Below are positions 51,924-61,487 of a DNA stretch of 64,000 bases, one piece after another. The stretch covers positions 1 to 64,000 of the forward strand of contig JAFWGQ010000047.1 in assembly GCA_017512365.1 (NCBI GenBank), given 5' to 3'. Made by a program: the position numbers and the translations under genes. The stretch's first letter is position 1. Each line of letters starts with the position of its first letter. Under the pieces are notes generated by a model. It was not told the origin of the DNA. It was given only the letters and a program-made list of their open reading frames with translations, and searched no databases. Source of the stretch: Mogibacterium sp. (GTDB lineage Bacteria > Bacillota > Clostridia > Peptostreptococcales > Anaerovoracaceae).

Positions 51924-52541
51924 CTATTTCGAGAATCCGTGTCTTAAGATCTCGCTGTTCTCTTCCATCTGAGCCTCAAACTCAGCTTTTTCCTTTTCGC
52001 GGACCTCGATCTTTGCCAGTCTGGCCATCTCAGCCTGCTTCTCGTATGCTCTGTCGACCTCGTCAGCGACTGCATCAGCATCGAAACGTGCGATCACAGT
52101 GTCATATGCGCCCAGCTTGGCGTCAAGAACTGCAGGTGTCTCTTCCGCCGCCAGAGCGATGAGAGCGACCATTCCGTCGTCGAGCTTGCCTGCCATCTGG
52201 TCGAGCATCGAAGCGCCGAACACAGAGTCGCCTGCATCGACTGTAGCTCCGACGAGAGCTCCGTAGCTGCCTCCGAGGAGGACGCCGAGAGGACCTGCGA
52301 GGAGGCCGACAGTCATGCCGATCAGTCCGCCGACAGCAGCGTCGTTAGCCGTATGGACTCCGGTGTCGAAGCCGTCAAGATAGAAGCATGCAGCTCCTGT
52401 CTTCTTGATGAGTGCAGCTGCGCTTACGAGATAAGTCTCTCCGGCTGCAGCCTGTCTCAGTTCTGAAAGTGCCTGAAAGCCTTCGCTCTCGACCTTGAAT
52501 ACAGCAACTACTACATTCTTTTCAAAATCTTTCTTTTCCAT
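51924..52541 (-). CDS. DUF1269-like protein with a glycine-rich hydrophobic core
   Basis: A 205-aa protein. The N-terminal half, NVVVAVFKVESEGFQALSELRQ, is a ferredoxin-like fold used in DUF1269/general-stress 17M-type proteins. A central segment AAVGGLIGMTVGLLAGPLGVLLGGSYGALVG (two parts, about residues 68-100) could form one membrane hairpin or a buried core. The C-terminal half is charged and helical (KAEFEAQMEENSEIL). Function is not known; such proteins are often stress-induced. AGAAAGGA precedes the start. Confidence 0.72.
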   Translation of the reverse strand: MEKKDFEKNVVVAVFKVESEGFQALSELRQAAAGETYLVSAAALIKKTGAACFYLDGFDTGVHTANDAAVGGLIGMTVGLLAGPLGVLLGGSYGALVGATVDAGDSVFGASMLDQMAGKLDDGMVALIALAAEETPAVLDAKLGAYDTVIARFDADAVADEVDRAYEKQAEMARLAKIEVREKEKAEFEAQMEENSEILRHGFSK

Positions 52542-52660
52542 AATTCTGATATCCTTTCTTTTATATCGTTATTTTTTTATCATCCGGCCTCGGGCCGGAA
52601 CAGTGACACATATATAATAGCAGATTGTCAGCGCAAATTTAAGCATATCGCCGATAAGTA

Positions 52661-54397
52661 TCATCTGTTTTTTTCGGAATACCGGTCCGATCCGAGGTAT
52701 ATCGCGCCGGCGCTCACCGCGGCGGCGAAGACCGCCCCTATTCCGAGAGACACGCCGTAAGGCAGCGAGAATCCGATCTTTGCATTCATCAGATACGAGC
52801 AGGTGATGAAAGCGTAGAACGCCAGCGGGATGAGCGGCATCCACAGATACTTTTTCCTGTCATGACGCATGAGCCATATCAGTATGGCCGCGAGTGCGAA
52901 CACCGCAAGCGTCTGGTTGGACCAGCCGAAGTACCTCCATATGGTGTTGAAGCCGTTAGGATCGTTCTTTGCCCAGATCAGCACAGCATACGCGAGAGCG
53001 AATACCGGCAGCGCCAGCATCACCCGTCTTCCGGCGTCATCCTGCCGGATGTGCAGCGTATCCGCGAGTATCAGGCGGAGCGATCTCAGCGCCGTGTCTC
53101 CGCTCGTGACCGGAAGGAGTATCACGCCGACGATGGCGATAGGACCCCCCACGGGGCCCAGCATATTGCGGCATACCACTCCGACTACGCTCGTCGCCGA
53201 TACCTCCTGTATGCTTCCGTTCACCTGAGCGAAGTACGCCCATCCGGCGTCTGTCATCTTTACGCTTATGCCCGAAGCATCGGCTCCCACGCCGATCATT
53301 GCCATCGTGCCTGCAGCCCAGACCATCGCGATAAAGCCTTCAGCTATCATGGTATTGTAAAAGGTGAGTCTCCCCTCCTTTTCACTCTCAAGTGTCCTTG
53401 TCACAAGAGTGATCTGTGTGGAGTGGAAGCCCGAAAGGATCCCGCACGCCACGGTCACGAAAAACGAAGGTATAAAGTTCTGGCTCCTGAAGTATTCGCC
53501 GAAATCGAAGCCGTTCAGGTCCCAGCTGTCCCACATGTTGACCAGCGAGTATCTTCCGGCCAGAAGCGATACGAAGACGCCGACGGACGCCAGTATCATC
53601 ACTACCCCTACGATGAAATATACAGTTCCCGATCTCCCGCGCAGCCTGATCACTTCGGCAAGTCTGTGGTATCCGGCTATGATAATTATCGAGAGCGCCA
53701 TGAACAGCAGCGGGAAATACGGATTCGAATCATCCGACAGATCGATCAGAGAGTAATGGCCGGTGAAAAGCATTATGAAAACTCCAACGGCCGAGAGCAG
53801 AAGCACCGCTCCGAACATCGGATATATCTTTCCGATGATCCTGTCGATCGGAAACAGCGCCGCGATCATGTAGTAGGCGAAAATGACGGAATAAATGATC
53901 CACGTCGACGCTTCGCCTGCCGTTCCTCCGAAGCCGAACAGCTGCGTAGCGGCGATGTCTCCCGGCGTATAAATGAACACGACGCCTATCAGAAAAAGCA
54001 CTATGCAGACGAAGACCGTATATATCCTGTGGATGACCGCGTTCGTGGTCTGTTCTATGATCCCGGGCATCTGGATGCCGCCTTCTCTGACGGATATCAT
54101 CCCGCAGAAGTAATCATGCATCGCCCCTCCGATCACACATCCTATCGGTATGGTCAGGAACGCAATGGGGCCGAAGAGTATGCCCTGGACCGGGCCCAGT
54201 ATCGGACCTGTTCCCGCTATGTTGAGCAGGTTGATCAGAGTGTTTTTCCATTTCGACATAGGAACGAAATCGACCCCGTCCTGCTTTGAATACGCCGGGG
54301 TCGTCCGGTCGTCGGGAGAAAAGACTCTTTCACAGAAATATCCGTATAAAGCGCCGCCCGCAAAAAGTATCACGAGACCGAGAATAAATGTATGCAA
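52661..54397 (-). CDS. cstA: CstA-family carbon starvation transporter
   Basis: A 578-aa protein with about 16 membrane helices. It has the CstA marks GYFCERVFSPDD and LLNIAGTGPILGPVQGILFG, followed by GCVIGGAMHDYFCGMISVRE. Family members import pyruvate or peptides under carbon limitation. The sequence gives no choice between these. It begins with TTG, 8 bases after GGGAG; no better start is nearby. It is a short-form CstA lacking the extra C-terminal domain of the E. coli protein. Confidence 0.9.
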   Translation of the reverse strand: MHTFILGLVILFAGGALYGYFCERVFSPDDRTTPAYSKQDGVDFVPMSKWKNTLINLLNIAGTGPILGPVQGILFGPIAFLTIPIGCVIGGAMHDYFCGMISVREGGIQMPGIIEQTTNAVIHRIYTVFVCIVLFLIGVVFIYTPGDIAATQLFGFGGTAGEASTWIIYSVIFAYYMIAALFPIDRIIGKIYPMFGAVLLLSAVGVFIMLFTGHYSLIDLSDDSNPYFPLLFMALSIIIIAGYHRLAEVIRLRGRSGTVYFIVGVVMILASVGVFVSLLAGRYSLVNMWDSWDLNGFDFGEYFRSQNFIPSFFVTVACGILSGFHSTQITLVTRTLESEKEGRLTFYNTMIAEGFIAMVWAAGTMAMIGVGADASGISVKMTDAGWAYFAQVNGSIQEVSATSVVGVVCRNMLGPVGGPIAIVGVILLPVTSGDTALRSLRLILADTLHIRQDDAGRRVMLALPVFALAYAVLIWAKNDPNGFNTIWRYFGWSNQTLAVFALAAILIWLMRHDRKKYLWMPLIPLAFYAFITCSYLMNAKIGFSLPYGVSLGIGAVFAAAVSAGAIYLGSDRYSEKNR

Positions 54398-54427
54398 TTA
54401 TCGTTCTCCCTTTCTGTTACCGCCGCT

Positions 54428-55906
54428 CTAAAAGTCCAGTGTTTCCAGTTTGTCAGCAAGCTCCGCCACCCTTTTGAGATTGCGGTCTATTATTGCCCTT
54501 TCCTCTTCAGAGACAGTGGTTTTCTTGTGTATCTTGTTGATCATGCGCACATAGCACAGGAACGCCGCTTTTTCCCTGACTTCCCCGAGCCTTTTCTCGT
54601 CATTCGTGTCGAGGTATCTCATGAGGAATGTGTCGAAAAAGCGTTTTGCAGTATCGTATGGGAATCCCATGAAGTCCTCTACGACGGCCGGATCATCCTC
54701 GCCCAGGATATTGTAGAAGTAATAAAGGTCGCTGATCTCAGCCATCGGGTGTCCCGTTGAAAGCCTGTCAAGGTCTATCAGCAGCGGCTCTCCGTTCATG
54801 AGGAATACGTTGTTGGTATGGAAATCCCCGTGTGTCAGCGTGTCTGAAACGGAGATGGTATCCAGCAGCTTCATGCATTTCTCCGCAAGGGCCTCGTCCT
54901 CTTTTTCGATGCCGCCTGTGATGTATCTGCGCAGTCTGCCGATCCCGTCAGGGAAGCCGTCCTCGTCGGTCACATGTATATTGTGGATGGTATGGGCCAG
55001 CTCCGCAAATACCGATGCGTAGTAGTCCACGCGGGCCTGATCTCTGGCGATCAGGCTCGATATGGTCTCCGAATCGAGCAGCTCGTACATGGCTCCGTAT
55101 CTGTCGCCCACGGCAACGATACCGAACGAGATGGCCGTAGGTATCCCCAGAATGAAAGCCTTGCGGCTGAGCGCGATCTCCTGCTCCACATCGCGGTACT
55201 TGTTCTTGTTATTAAACACCTTGATGATCAGCTCGTCATCATAGCGGTATACCTCCCCTTTGGCGCCGCTGGCAAGCAGCTTGCAGCCCTCCACGGAGAC
55301 TTCCTTGTATTTCCTGTATCTGGCCTTTTCCGAATCAAATGTACCCGGCCAGATGAAATTGACGTGCTTTATGAGTTCCTTGAACGCCGCGGTCTTGTTG
55401 AGCTCGAGTTCCAGTATCTCTGCGATGCCGGAGTAGTACCAGCGCTGCTCTTCAGGGTCTGTCTCATTGAACTCCTCCCATACCGCTTCACCCTTCTCTG
55501 AGTAAAGACCTGCAAGAGAGCGGATATTGGCGAGCTTGTCCGCAAGCCAGAGCATCTTGACTCCTATATCCCTGCTGTTTTTGAGTACCCGCAGCGATTC
55601 CTCCTTGCGTCTCTTCCAGGTCCTGTGCCTGTCTTCATCGGATTTGTTGTCTTCCGACTCAGAGTCGACGAGTTCGGCGACCCTTCTCCCGAATCTCTTT
55701 TCTATCTCAGCCAGGGTCCCGTCCGTATCCTCAACGATGTCATGCAGTATGCCCGCGGTTATCACCTCTTCATCGTGCGTCATGGTAGACAGGATCTGCG
55801 ATACTTCGATCGGATGCAGGATATACGGAGTGCCGTCAAGTTTGCGGATCTTTCCCTGGTGCAGTATCGTAGCATAAATTATCGCTTCTTCAAGTTTGTT
55901 CATCAT
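54428..55906 (-). CDS. HD hydrolase fused to an aminoglycoside-phosphotransferase-like kinase
   Basis: A 492-aa two-domain protein. Residues 1-180 resemble the RelA/SpoT HD hydrolase: YATILHQGKIRKLDGTPYI, LHDIVEDTD (HD motif) and KMLWLADKLANIRSL. Residues about 205-490 are a kinase of the APH/TIGR02172 type: LLASGAKGEVYRYDDELIIKV (nucleotide loop and lysine), THGDFHTNNVFL (catalytic loop) and LIDLDRLSTGHPMAEISDL (metal Asp). There is no synthetase domain, so it may break down a nucleotide or (p)ppGpp-like molecule and phosphorylate a small substrate; the coupling is unexplained. ATGATG marks the start. Confidence 0.82.
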   Translation of the reverse strand: MMNKLEEAIIYATILHQGKIRKLDGTPYILHPIEVSQILSTMTHDEEVITAGILHDIVEDTDGTLAEIEKRFGRRVAELVDSESEDNKSDEDRHRTWKRRKEESLRVLKNSRDIGVKMLWLADKLANIRSLAGLYSEKGEAVWEEFNETDPEEQRWYYSGIAEILELELNKTAAFKELIKHVNFIWPGTFDSEKARYRKYKEVSVEGCKLLASGAKGEVYRYDDELIIKVFNNKNKYRDVEQEIALSRKAFILGIPTAISFGIVAVGDRYGAMYELLDSETISSLIARDQARVDYYASVFAELAHTIHNIHVTDEDGFPDGIGRLRRYITGGIEKEDEALAEKCMKLLDTISVSDTLTHGDFHTNNVFLMNGEPLLIDLDRLSTGHPMAEISDLYYFYNILGEDDPAVVEDFMGFPYDTAKRFFDTFLMRYLDTNDEKRLGEVREKAAFLCYVRMINKIHKKTTVSEEERAIIDRNLKRVAELADKLETLDF

Positions 55907-55927
55907 AATTGTATTCGCCTCTCTGTA

Positions 55928-56626
55928 TCAGTCTCTTTTATTACTGCAGCAGCTGACATATGCCAGAGTGATAAGCAGCTGCGCAGGAACATAGAATATC
56001 CATACAACGAATGCCGCCGCCTGATGTATGCCCCCGGATGTCACCGTCCTGATCGCGATGGAAAGATCGCATGCGCAGAACAGCGCTATGCCGATCCGGA
56101 AGAGCATGGGCGCATCGAACCTCCTTATGACCCACGCGTCCAGTACATTCGCCATTACGAGGATAATATTGATCAGCCCCAGCGCAATACCGGTTTTGAA
56201 CATCCCCGCAGCACGAAGGATGATCAGGACTGCGGCGATCACCGCGACGCGCAGGATCACTGTCGCCCTGCCTGCGCGCAGATATGCGGCATAGATGATC
56301 TCTACCACGCAGAAGCAGCTGATCCCGATTATATACGGCGTTGAATTGAAGCCTCTGGCGAACAAAGTGGCAAAAAGATCCGCGACAAACGTCGCGAAAA
56401 GGCCGTATGCGATAAGGTTCGAATTCCTGTCTTCGATCGTCCTGCCGCAGCGCAGATAAAAATAAGCGGTCACGGCGGTGTTTACCGCTATCGCCGTGAA
56501 CATGCATACATTGATGACGCGGCCGGCATGCATGATCTGCACAGTCTTTATAAGAACGAGCAAAGTGGCCGAGATAATGATATACGCCCTGATCAGATTG
56601 TTTTCCCTTTGTGTATTGCCTGTCAT
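55928..56626 (-). CDS. YhhN-like (TMEM86/lysoplasmalogenase family) membrane protein
   Basis: A 232-aa integral membrane protein with about eight helices. FATFVADLFATLF, the segment IALFCACDLSIAI and the closing WIFYVPAQLLITLAY match the YhhN family, whose eukaryotic members hydrolyse lysoplasmalogens; plasmalogens are common in anaerobic Clostridia, so a lipid role is reasonable but unproven. The start overlaps the stop of the broken GT51 gene by ATGA, which suggests that the pair was once a coupled operon. Confidence 0.72.
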   Translation of the reverse strand: MTGNTQRENNLIRAYIIISATLLVLIKTVQIMHAGRVINVCMFTAIAVNTAVTAYFYLRCGRTIEDRNSNLIAYGLFATFVADLFATLFARGFNSTPYIIGISCFCVVEIIYAAYLRAGRATVILRVAVIAAVLIILRAAGMFKTGIALGLINIILVMANVLDAWVIRRFDAPMLFRIGIALFCACDLSIAIRTVTSGGIHQAAAFVVWIFYVPAQLLITLAYVSCCSNKRD

Positions 56627-57281
56627 ATGGTTCCTCTTAAGTATATCACGTGCGGGCTCACATAACTATATTCTATCTTCATCCTCAGCGCCGTGTATGA
56701 GACAAGCGGGCTCCTGCCGAGATCATCTATGTTGTCCGGGATGGCGCGGTAGCCCTTGATCAGGCCTGTATCATCGAACACCCTCTTTCCCAGATCATCC
56801 AGGTATTCCGCGCCATCGAATTCTTCAGGGTGATCCCAGCGGCTGTGGTTGAGAAGCCCAAGCGTGTCAGTCTGCCCGAAGGCGCCTTTCCAGTAAGGTG
56901 ATCCTGTCATGGCCCGCGCGTAGCTTACAAGACCGTCCGCTGTCTTCCCGCCGGGCAGGCCGTAGATGTCCTGCATCCTGCGCATCCCGGGATCCAGTCC
57001 GATCAGAGGATTATAGATACGTGCGAGCAGCTGCTGCGTGATGGTGCTGCTGCCGGCATCGGTACATGCGCGCGGATGCTGTACCTGAACGCGCGCAGCA
57101 CTGCTTTGGGCAGGACACCTTTATGCTGATAGAAGCGCGGGTCTTCGCGGGCTACGAATATCTCAAGCACCTCCGGCGGGATCGACCTGATCGGGGCGTA
57201 GTGTTTTCCCTGCATCCGTACCGCGTCAAGGTATCTCCTCAGCAGGCGTTCCTTAAGCATGCGGCGCGCCGTCTTATGCAT
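56623..57281 (-). pseudogene. Frameshifted GT51 (peptidoglycan transglycosylase-like) gene
   Basis: Two adjacent frames together encode one truncated glycosyltransferase 51 domain. The first (57281 down to about 57060) has RSIPPEVLEIFVAREDPRFY with the catalytic Glu of the E-D-x-R-F-Y motif; after a one-base shift near 57060 the other frame reads TDAGSSTITQQLLARIYNP, the G-x-S-T-I-T-Q-Q-L motif, and continues to 56623. No transpeptidase domain or membrane anchor is present. It is either a decayed gene or a sequencing error; the neighbouring truncated GT2 favours decay. Confidence 0.72.
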
Positions 57282-57335
57282 TTTCTTCCCTGCCCCTCTC
57301 TCTGTATCCCCTCGAGCACACTCCGGTCACTTCGT

Positions 57336-57518
57336 TCATGTCCATGAGAGCCTAAAAGGCTCAGCTGCATCGCAGTAGTCTCCTTCCGGACATTCATCGT
57401 CTATGACCGTCACATTAAGATCGCCGGCTATGCTCTGCACAGCCAGCGACTCGAGCGTTCGTTCAAGAGTTTTGTGCGCGCGATGAGCGGGCACGATCAC
57501 ATCGATACGATCATTCAT
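57336..57518 (-). pseudogene. Truncated family 2 glycosyltransferase fragment
   Basis: A 60-aa frame begins MNDRIDVIVPAHRAHKTLER and includes LAVQSIAGDLNVTVIDDECP, the N-terminal UDP-sugar-binding part of GT2 enzymes. It stops before the second DxD and catalytic regions. The start overlaps the end of the upstream lipoprotein gene (ATGA). This is a remnant, probably left by a deletion that also affected the next gene. Confidence 0.65.
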
Positions 57519-58011
57519 CCGGTCCGATAAACTCCACCTCGTATACATACCAGCACCACGACCACGTATCGTACGTATCTCTAAGTTCCGGATGGAATGT
57601 CACGGGATAAACGAGCTTCACGGGACCGCCTGCATCATCAGGGATCTTCTTGCCTCCTGAATAGCGGTTCACCAGAGCTATCTCATAGTTTCTTATGTCT
57701 TCAGCCGCCACCTCTACAGAATAGTCATCGGAGGCCTTCACGATCGCTTTTGTACAGTCCTCCGCGCCCGCAATCTCCATCAGATCGGACAGTTTTACAC
57801 CGACAAAATCATAGATCTTGCCATTGCCGAGGCTCACGTCCTCGGTGCTGATCTCAACGGATCTGTCTTTCCACTGAGATGTCCTGACCTCTGTACGGTT
57901 CCCGTTCCATACCAGTGTTACGAGTGTCTCTTCTGTTGTATCCTGTTTGCATCCGGCAAGGATGCAAATGCACAACGCGATCATACAGCTGATACAGATG
58001 ATTTTTTTCAT
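57511..58011 (-). CDS. Lipoprotein with a molybdopterin-oxidoreductase-like (SUOX) fold
   Basis: A 166-aa lipoprotein. The signal peptide has a lipobox ICILAGC at about residue 21. The mature part has DFVGVKLSDLMEIAG, a middle SDDYSVEVAAEDIRNYEIAL and GGPVKLVYPVTF, which recall the sulfite-oxidase/YedY-type fold, but the molybdopterin-ligating cysteine is not visible and the domain is short. It is likely a cofactor-free relative or binding protein. The start is at ATG 58011, 7 bases after GGAG. Confidence 0.65.
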   Translation of the reverse strand: MKKIICISCMIALCICILAGCKQDTTEETLVTLVWNGNRTEVRTSQWKDRSVEISTEDVSLGNGKIYDFVGVKLSDLMEIAGAEDCTKAIVKASDDYSVEVAAEDIRNYEIALVNRYSGGKKIPDDAGGPVKLVYPVTFHPELRDTYDTWSWCWYVYEVEFIGPDE

Positions 58012-58092
58012 CACGGCTCTCCATTTCCCTTCTTCATTCAGATTGTACCGCTCACTGCAGGTCCGGACAAGCAGCAGCGCTAAAGATGATGT

Positions 58093-60591
58093 CTATCGGC
58101 CGGCCTTTCGTCTGCGAATCATTGCGGTACCGGCAAGTCCGGCAAGTGCTGCCAGAAGCGCCGCGAGCCAGATGCCGATCGTGCTGTCATCACCTGTATT
58201 CGTTTTATTTCCGCCGTTCGTTTTGTTTCCGCCATTAGTGCCGGAGCTCTTCTTCCACTGCGCCGTGAAAACATGATCCTCAGTCACCGTATACTCATCT
58301 CCCGGCTGGTATTCGCTTCCCTTCCAGTACAGGAACTCATAGCCGTCCCTGACCGGCGCCTCGTGGACAGCGATGGAAGTCCCGGCCTTATATGCCTCTG
58401 TTATATCGGCTTTGCTGCCTTTGTAGCTGCCTCCGTTCAGCTTATACACTATGCTGTATGTATTCCTGTCATAAGTCAGACCATATCCGCGCGGGTATGC
58501 GATCCTGTCGGTATACGTCTTGCTTGCCCTGTCAAATACAGGCACGTTGACAGGCAGCTTGCCTGATACATCGAATACGCCGAATATGGCCTCAACTCCC
58601 GCTATGATGTTCGGCCCGCACGCTTTATCGGACTCTGTTATCCCCTTTTCTATAGCTTCATTCACATCGACAGAGGAGATCGCGCATCCGTAAACAGCGA
58701 TCACGGCATCCGCATCAGGATACAGCTGGACATCATACGGAGTGTTCATGGACATTATCACGGACTTCTTCCCCGTCGACCTGCAGTATTCAGTCGCAGC
58801 CAGAGGGACCAGCGATAACCAGTGTCCCTTTTCAAACGCCATGTCATCAGCGCTGTATAATTCAGACCCGATTATCACAAGATCAGCCCAGTCAAGGTCA
58901 TCCTTCAGTTCACCTTCGATCACTTCCTTATGATCCTCAAAATAATTCTGGAAGCTGAACACCCTGATCTCCGCGTCAGACGGGAGCCTGCCTGCTTTCT
59001 TTGCGCGGTTGAAGCCCATTACCATCTGGGCGCTTTCACTCTTATACGGAGACAGCATGAGTATCCTGGACCCTTTGCTTCCGTCGTAAGGGAGCGTATA
59101 GTCATCGTTTCTTATAAGAGTTACTGCTTTGTCAGACATCGTCTTCTCCAGCTGACGGTGCTCCGCGCTTCCGACCGTACGATAAGCTGCCTCTTCTGAG
59201 TAGTCGTTTTCATCGTAATCAAGTATTCCGTTCTTCTTCTTAAGGTTCAACACCCTTTTGACAGCTTCATTCAGTCTTTCTTCGCTGAGTTGTCCTTCTC
59301 CGCTCCCTATATTACTTTCGATGTACGTAATAACAGTTTCAAGGCGCTCCTCTACTGTTTTTTTATCATATTCTTCATCCCCGTGCCGGGTGACAGGCAT
59401 GCATATAAGGTCGGCGCCTGCCTTTAAAGCCTCCAGCGCAGCCTGCCTTTCCGAGAAGTGAGTAGAAATGCCTTTCATGTTCATGGCGTCAGTCACGACA
59501 ACCCCGTCGTATTTCATTTTCCCCCGGATAATTGTTGTAAGGAACTCTTTCGATATGGTAGCCGGACGCATCACCATCTCCCCGGTCTTTTCGCCCCTGA
59601 TCTTGCTCGAATCGACCTGAGGAAAGATTATATGAGCTGACATTATCATGTCTGCGCCATTATCTATCGCAGCCTGGAATGGTTTAAGCTCTGTCTTTTC
59701 GAGTTCACTCAGCGGCTTGTCTACCATCGGAAGCCCTGTGTGAGAATCCACATCTGTGTCGCCGTGACCCGGGAAATGCTTTGCGCAGCCTATGGTATCG
59801 TTTTCGCGCAGTCCTTCTAAGTATGCTTTGCCGTAGGTCCAGACTATATCAGGGTCATCGCTGAACGAGCGTATACCGATAATGGGATTGTTCGCATTGA
59901 CATTTACATCGAGCACAGGCGCCGTTGTCGTATTTATCCCTACCGACCTGAGTTCGCTTCCGATTATCCGTCCACTTATTCTGGCGTTTTCCGTATCTCC
60001 TGTAGCGGTGACAGCCATATTCCCCGGAAGAGCCGTACCACTGCCCAGACGGAAGACCGCCCCTCCCTCCTGATCGGCCGCGATAAGAAGCGGCAGACCG
60101 TCGCTGCTCATCACCGCCCTCTGCATGGCTTTTGTCAGTTCCAGTGTTTTTCCTGTATCCTGAACGTTTCCCCAGAACAGGATCATGGCTCCAAACTGAT
60201 AATCCGCTATTATCTCCGCCACATCGGGATCGAGCACTGTCATATCCTGACCATTCCACTTGCTGAAATCCATCATGAAGCACTGAGTGATCTTCTGTCT
60301 CAGTGTCATGCTGTCCACTATATCATCGATATCAGCCGAACGATCCAGTGCTTTTGTGAGAGTAACTGCTGCCGGATCTGTGCCGGCAGGCCCCGGTCCT
60401 GTTATCGCGTCTTCAGACAGCCCGTCGTTTCCGTCATCTGCTCCGCTGAGCTGCGCAGCAGAACCCGGCGCTGATGTCTCCGGAACAGCTGATCCGTCCT
60501 CGGCAAAAACTCCTGCAGGCACGACAGCCGCAAACGTCATCATGACCGCGAGAGCGATCGCCATCCATTTTCTGTTGATTCTTTCTCTCAT
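58093..60591 (-). CDS. Secreted, wall-anchored GH3 beta-N-acetylhexosaminidase-like enzyme
   Basis: An 832-aa exported protein with a signal peptide (about 1-30, ending PAGVFA). A linker rich in Gly, Asp, Ala and Pro leads to a GH3 catalytic domain: KHFPGHGDTDVDSHTGLP near residue 271 (NagZ-type general acid region) and the nucleophile VVVTDAMNMKG near 367. A GH3 C-terminal domain follows. Then comes one InlB/Listeria-Bacteroides-type repeat (IVYKLNGGSYKG to HVFTAQW), a short GGNKTN spacer, and the anchor NTGDD, a hydrophobic helix and RRRKAGR, a degenerate LPxTG-like signal. It probably trims amino-sugar glycans or peptidoglycan at the surface. Confidence 0.86.
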   Translation of the reverse strand: MRERINRKWMAIALAVMMTFAAVVPAGVFAEDGSAVPETSAPGSAAQLSGADDGNDGLSEDAITGPGPAGTDPAAVTLTKALDRSADIDDIVDSMTLRQKITQCFMMDFSKWNGQDMTVLDPDVAEIIADYQFGAMILFWGNVQDTGKTLELTKAMQRAVMSSDGLPLLIAADQEGGAVFRLGSGTALPGNMAVTATGDTENARISGRIIGSELRSVGINTTTAPVLDVNVNANNPIIGIRSFSDDPDIVWTYGKAYLEGLRENDTIGCAKHFPGHGDTDVDSHTGLPMVDKPLSELEKTELKPFQAAIDNGADMIMSAHIIFPQVDSSKIRGEKTGEMVMRPATISKEFLTTIIRGKMKYDGVVVTDAMNMKGISTHFSERQAALEALKAGADLICMPVTRHGDEEYDKKTVEERLETVITYIESNIGSGEGQLSEERLNEAVKRVLNLKKKNGILDYDENDYSEEAAYRTVGSAEHRQLEKTMSDKAVTLIRNDDYTLPYDGSKGSRILMLSPYKSESAQMVMGFNRAKKAGRLPSDAEIRVFSFQNYFEDHKEVIEGELKDDLDWADLVIIGSELYSADDMAFEKGHWLSLVPLAATEYCRSTGKKSVIMSMNTPYDVQLYPDADAVIAVYGCAISSVDVNEAIEKGITESDKACGPNIIAGVEAIFGVFDVSGKLPVNVPVFDRASKTYTDRIAYPRGYGLTYDRNTYSIVYKLNGGSYKGSKADITEAYKAGTSIAVHEAPVRDGYEFLYWKGSEYQPGDEYTVTEDHVFTAQWKKSSGTNGGNKTNGGNKTNTGDDSTIGIWLAALLAALAGLAGTAMIRRRKAGR

Positions 60592-60614
60592 TTCTTTTGT
60601 CTGATATTCCTTGC

Positions 60615-61436
60615 TTATTCGTGTTCGTTCGGTCTTATCATGAGGCTGTCCGCTACCTTGCTCGTCCTCTCATTTTTCAGTGCCAGATAGCCGATGGTCG
60701 AGAATACGACCGCGCCGATCAGATTGACCAGAAGATCCTTCATCGTATCGAGAATGCCTACATCGAGGTACCCTCCCTCTATCGTGACAGTCTCTCCGGA
60801 TGAGGTGGTGACCACGGTACTGACTATGTCCTTCACATGTATCACCTCGCCGGAATTCTCAGGATCGAGCGATACGGAGTTGATGTTGTTTATCACGAAA
60901 TCCTTCTGCATGTCCATGTTGAAGAACTGATCCATGGCGCATTCAAAGAACTCCCAGATCACTCCTATGGTCATGGAAAAGCAGAAAGCGACGAGCGTCA
61001 TGTAGAACGGTGACAGATTGAAATCCTTCGTGCCCCTGTTGAGCAGATAGACGAGAGAAAAGCCTACAGCCGCGAACAGGAATCCGTTGATCGTATGAAG
61101 CATCGTGTCCCATCCGTGTATCTTCACGTAATAGTGGTCTACTTCTCCCAGTATCTCGGCCGCGAATATGAAGATGAATATGATCGCCTGGAAAAGCGGA
61201 GGTATGGTAAGGTCCATCCTGTCCTCGATCAAAGCCGGCACGAAGAAGAGCAGCAGCACGAGCACGCATGTCGCGAGGCTCTCATAATTCTTTGTGACTA
61301 TGCACCGGATCGCCGTCAGTATGACCATTATGTACAGGATGATGAGGACGGTGAACGTCTTTCTGTTCCCCTCCCTGTAGCTGTTCATCAGTCGTTTCGG
61401 ATAACTGTCTTTTTTCTCTTTATTATATTTTCCCAA
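60615..61436 (-). CDS. DUF2238/YjdF-like membrane protein
   Basis: A 273-aa membrane protein with about six helices. GWDTMLHTINGFLFAAVGFS and the paired segment FSMTIGVIWEFFECAMDQ match the DUF2238 (YjdF) pattern, in which the His and Glu of these two helices are conserved. A soluble loop of about 45 residues precedes the last helix. Function is not known. It is 50 bases downstream of the SpoIIE-type phosphatase gene and 23 bases before the GH3 gene. Confidence 0.74.
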   Translation of the reverse strand: MGKYNKEKKDSYPKRLMNSYREGNRKTFTVLIILYIMVILTAIRCIVTKNYESLATCVLVLLLFFVPALIEDRMDLTIPPLFQAIIFIFIFAAEILGEVDHYYVKIHGWDTMLHTINGFLFAAVGFSLVYLLNRGTKDFNLSPFYMTLVAFCFSMTIGVIWEFFECAMDQFFNMDMQKDFVINNINSVSLDPENSGEVIHVKDIVSTVVTTSSGETVTIEGGYLDVGILDTMKDLLVNLIGAVVFSTIGYLALKNERTSKVADSLMIRPNEHE

Positions 61437-61487
61437 TTCTTTCCTCCCCTTTCTCAGGTCTGTCAGTCATTACGGTTTTTTATCGGC

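Noticed and set aside
52583..52598. GC-rich hairpin CCGGCC/GGCCGG after cstA, considered as a terminator
   Set aside because: On the minus strand it is followed by A residues and not by a T-tract, so intrinsic termination is not supported.
52862..54289. A 475-codon plus-strand open frame
   Set aside because: Antisense shadow of cstA; composition rich in His, Arg and Tyr and no domain.
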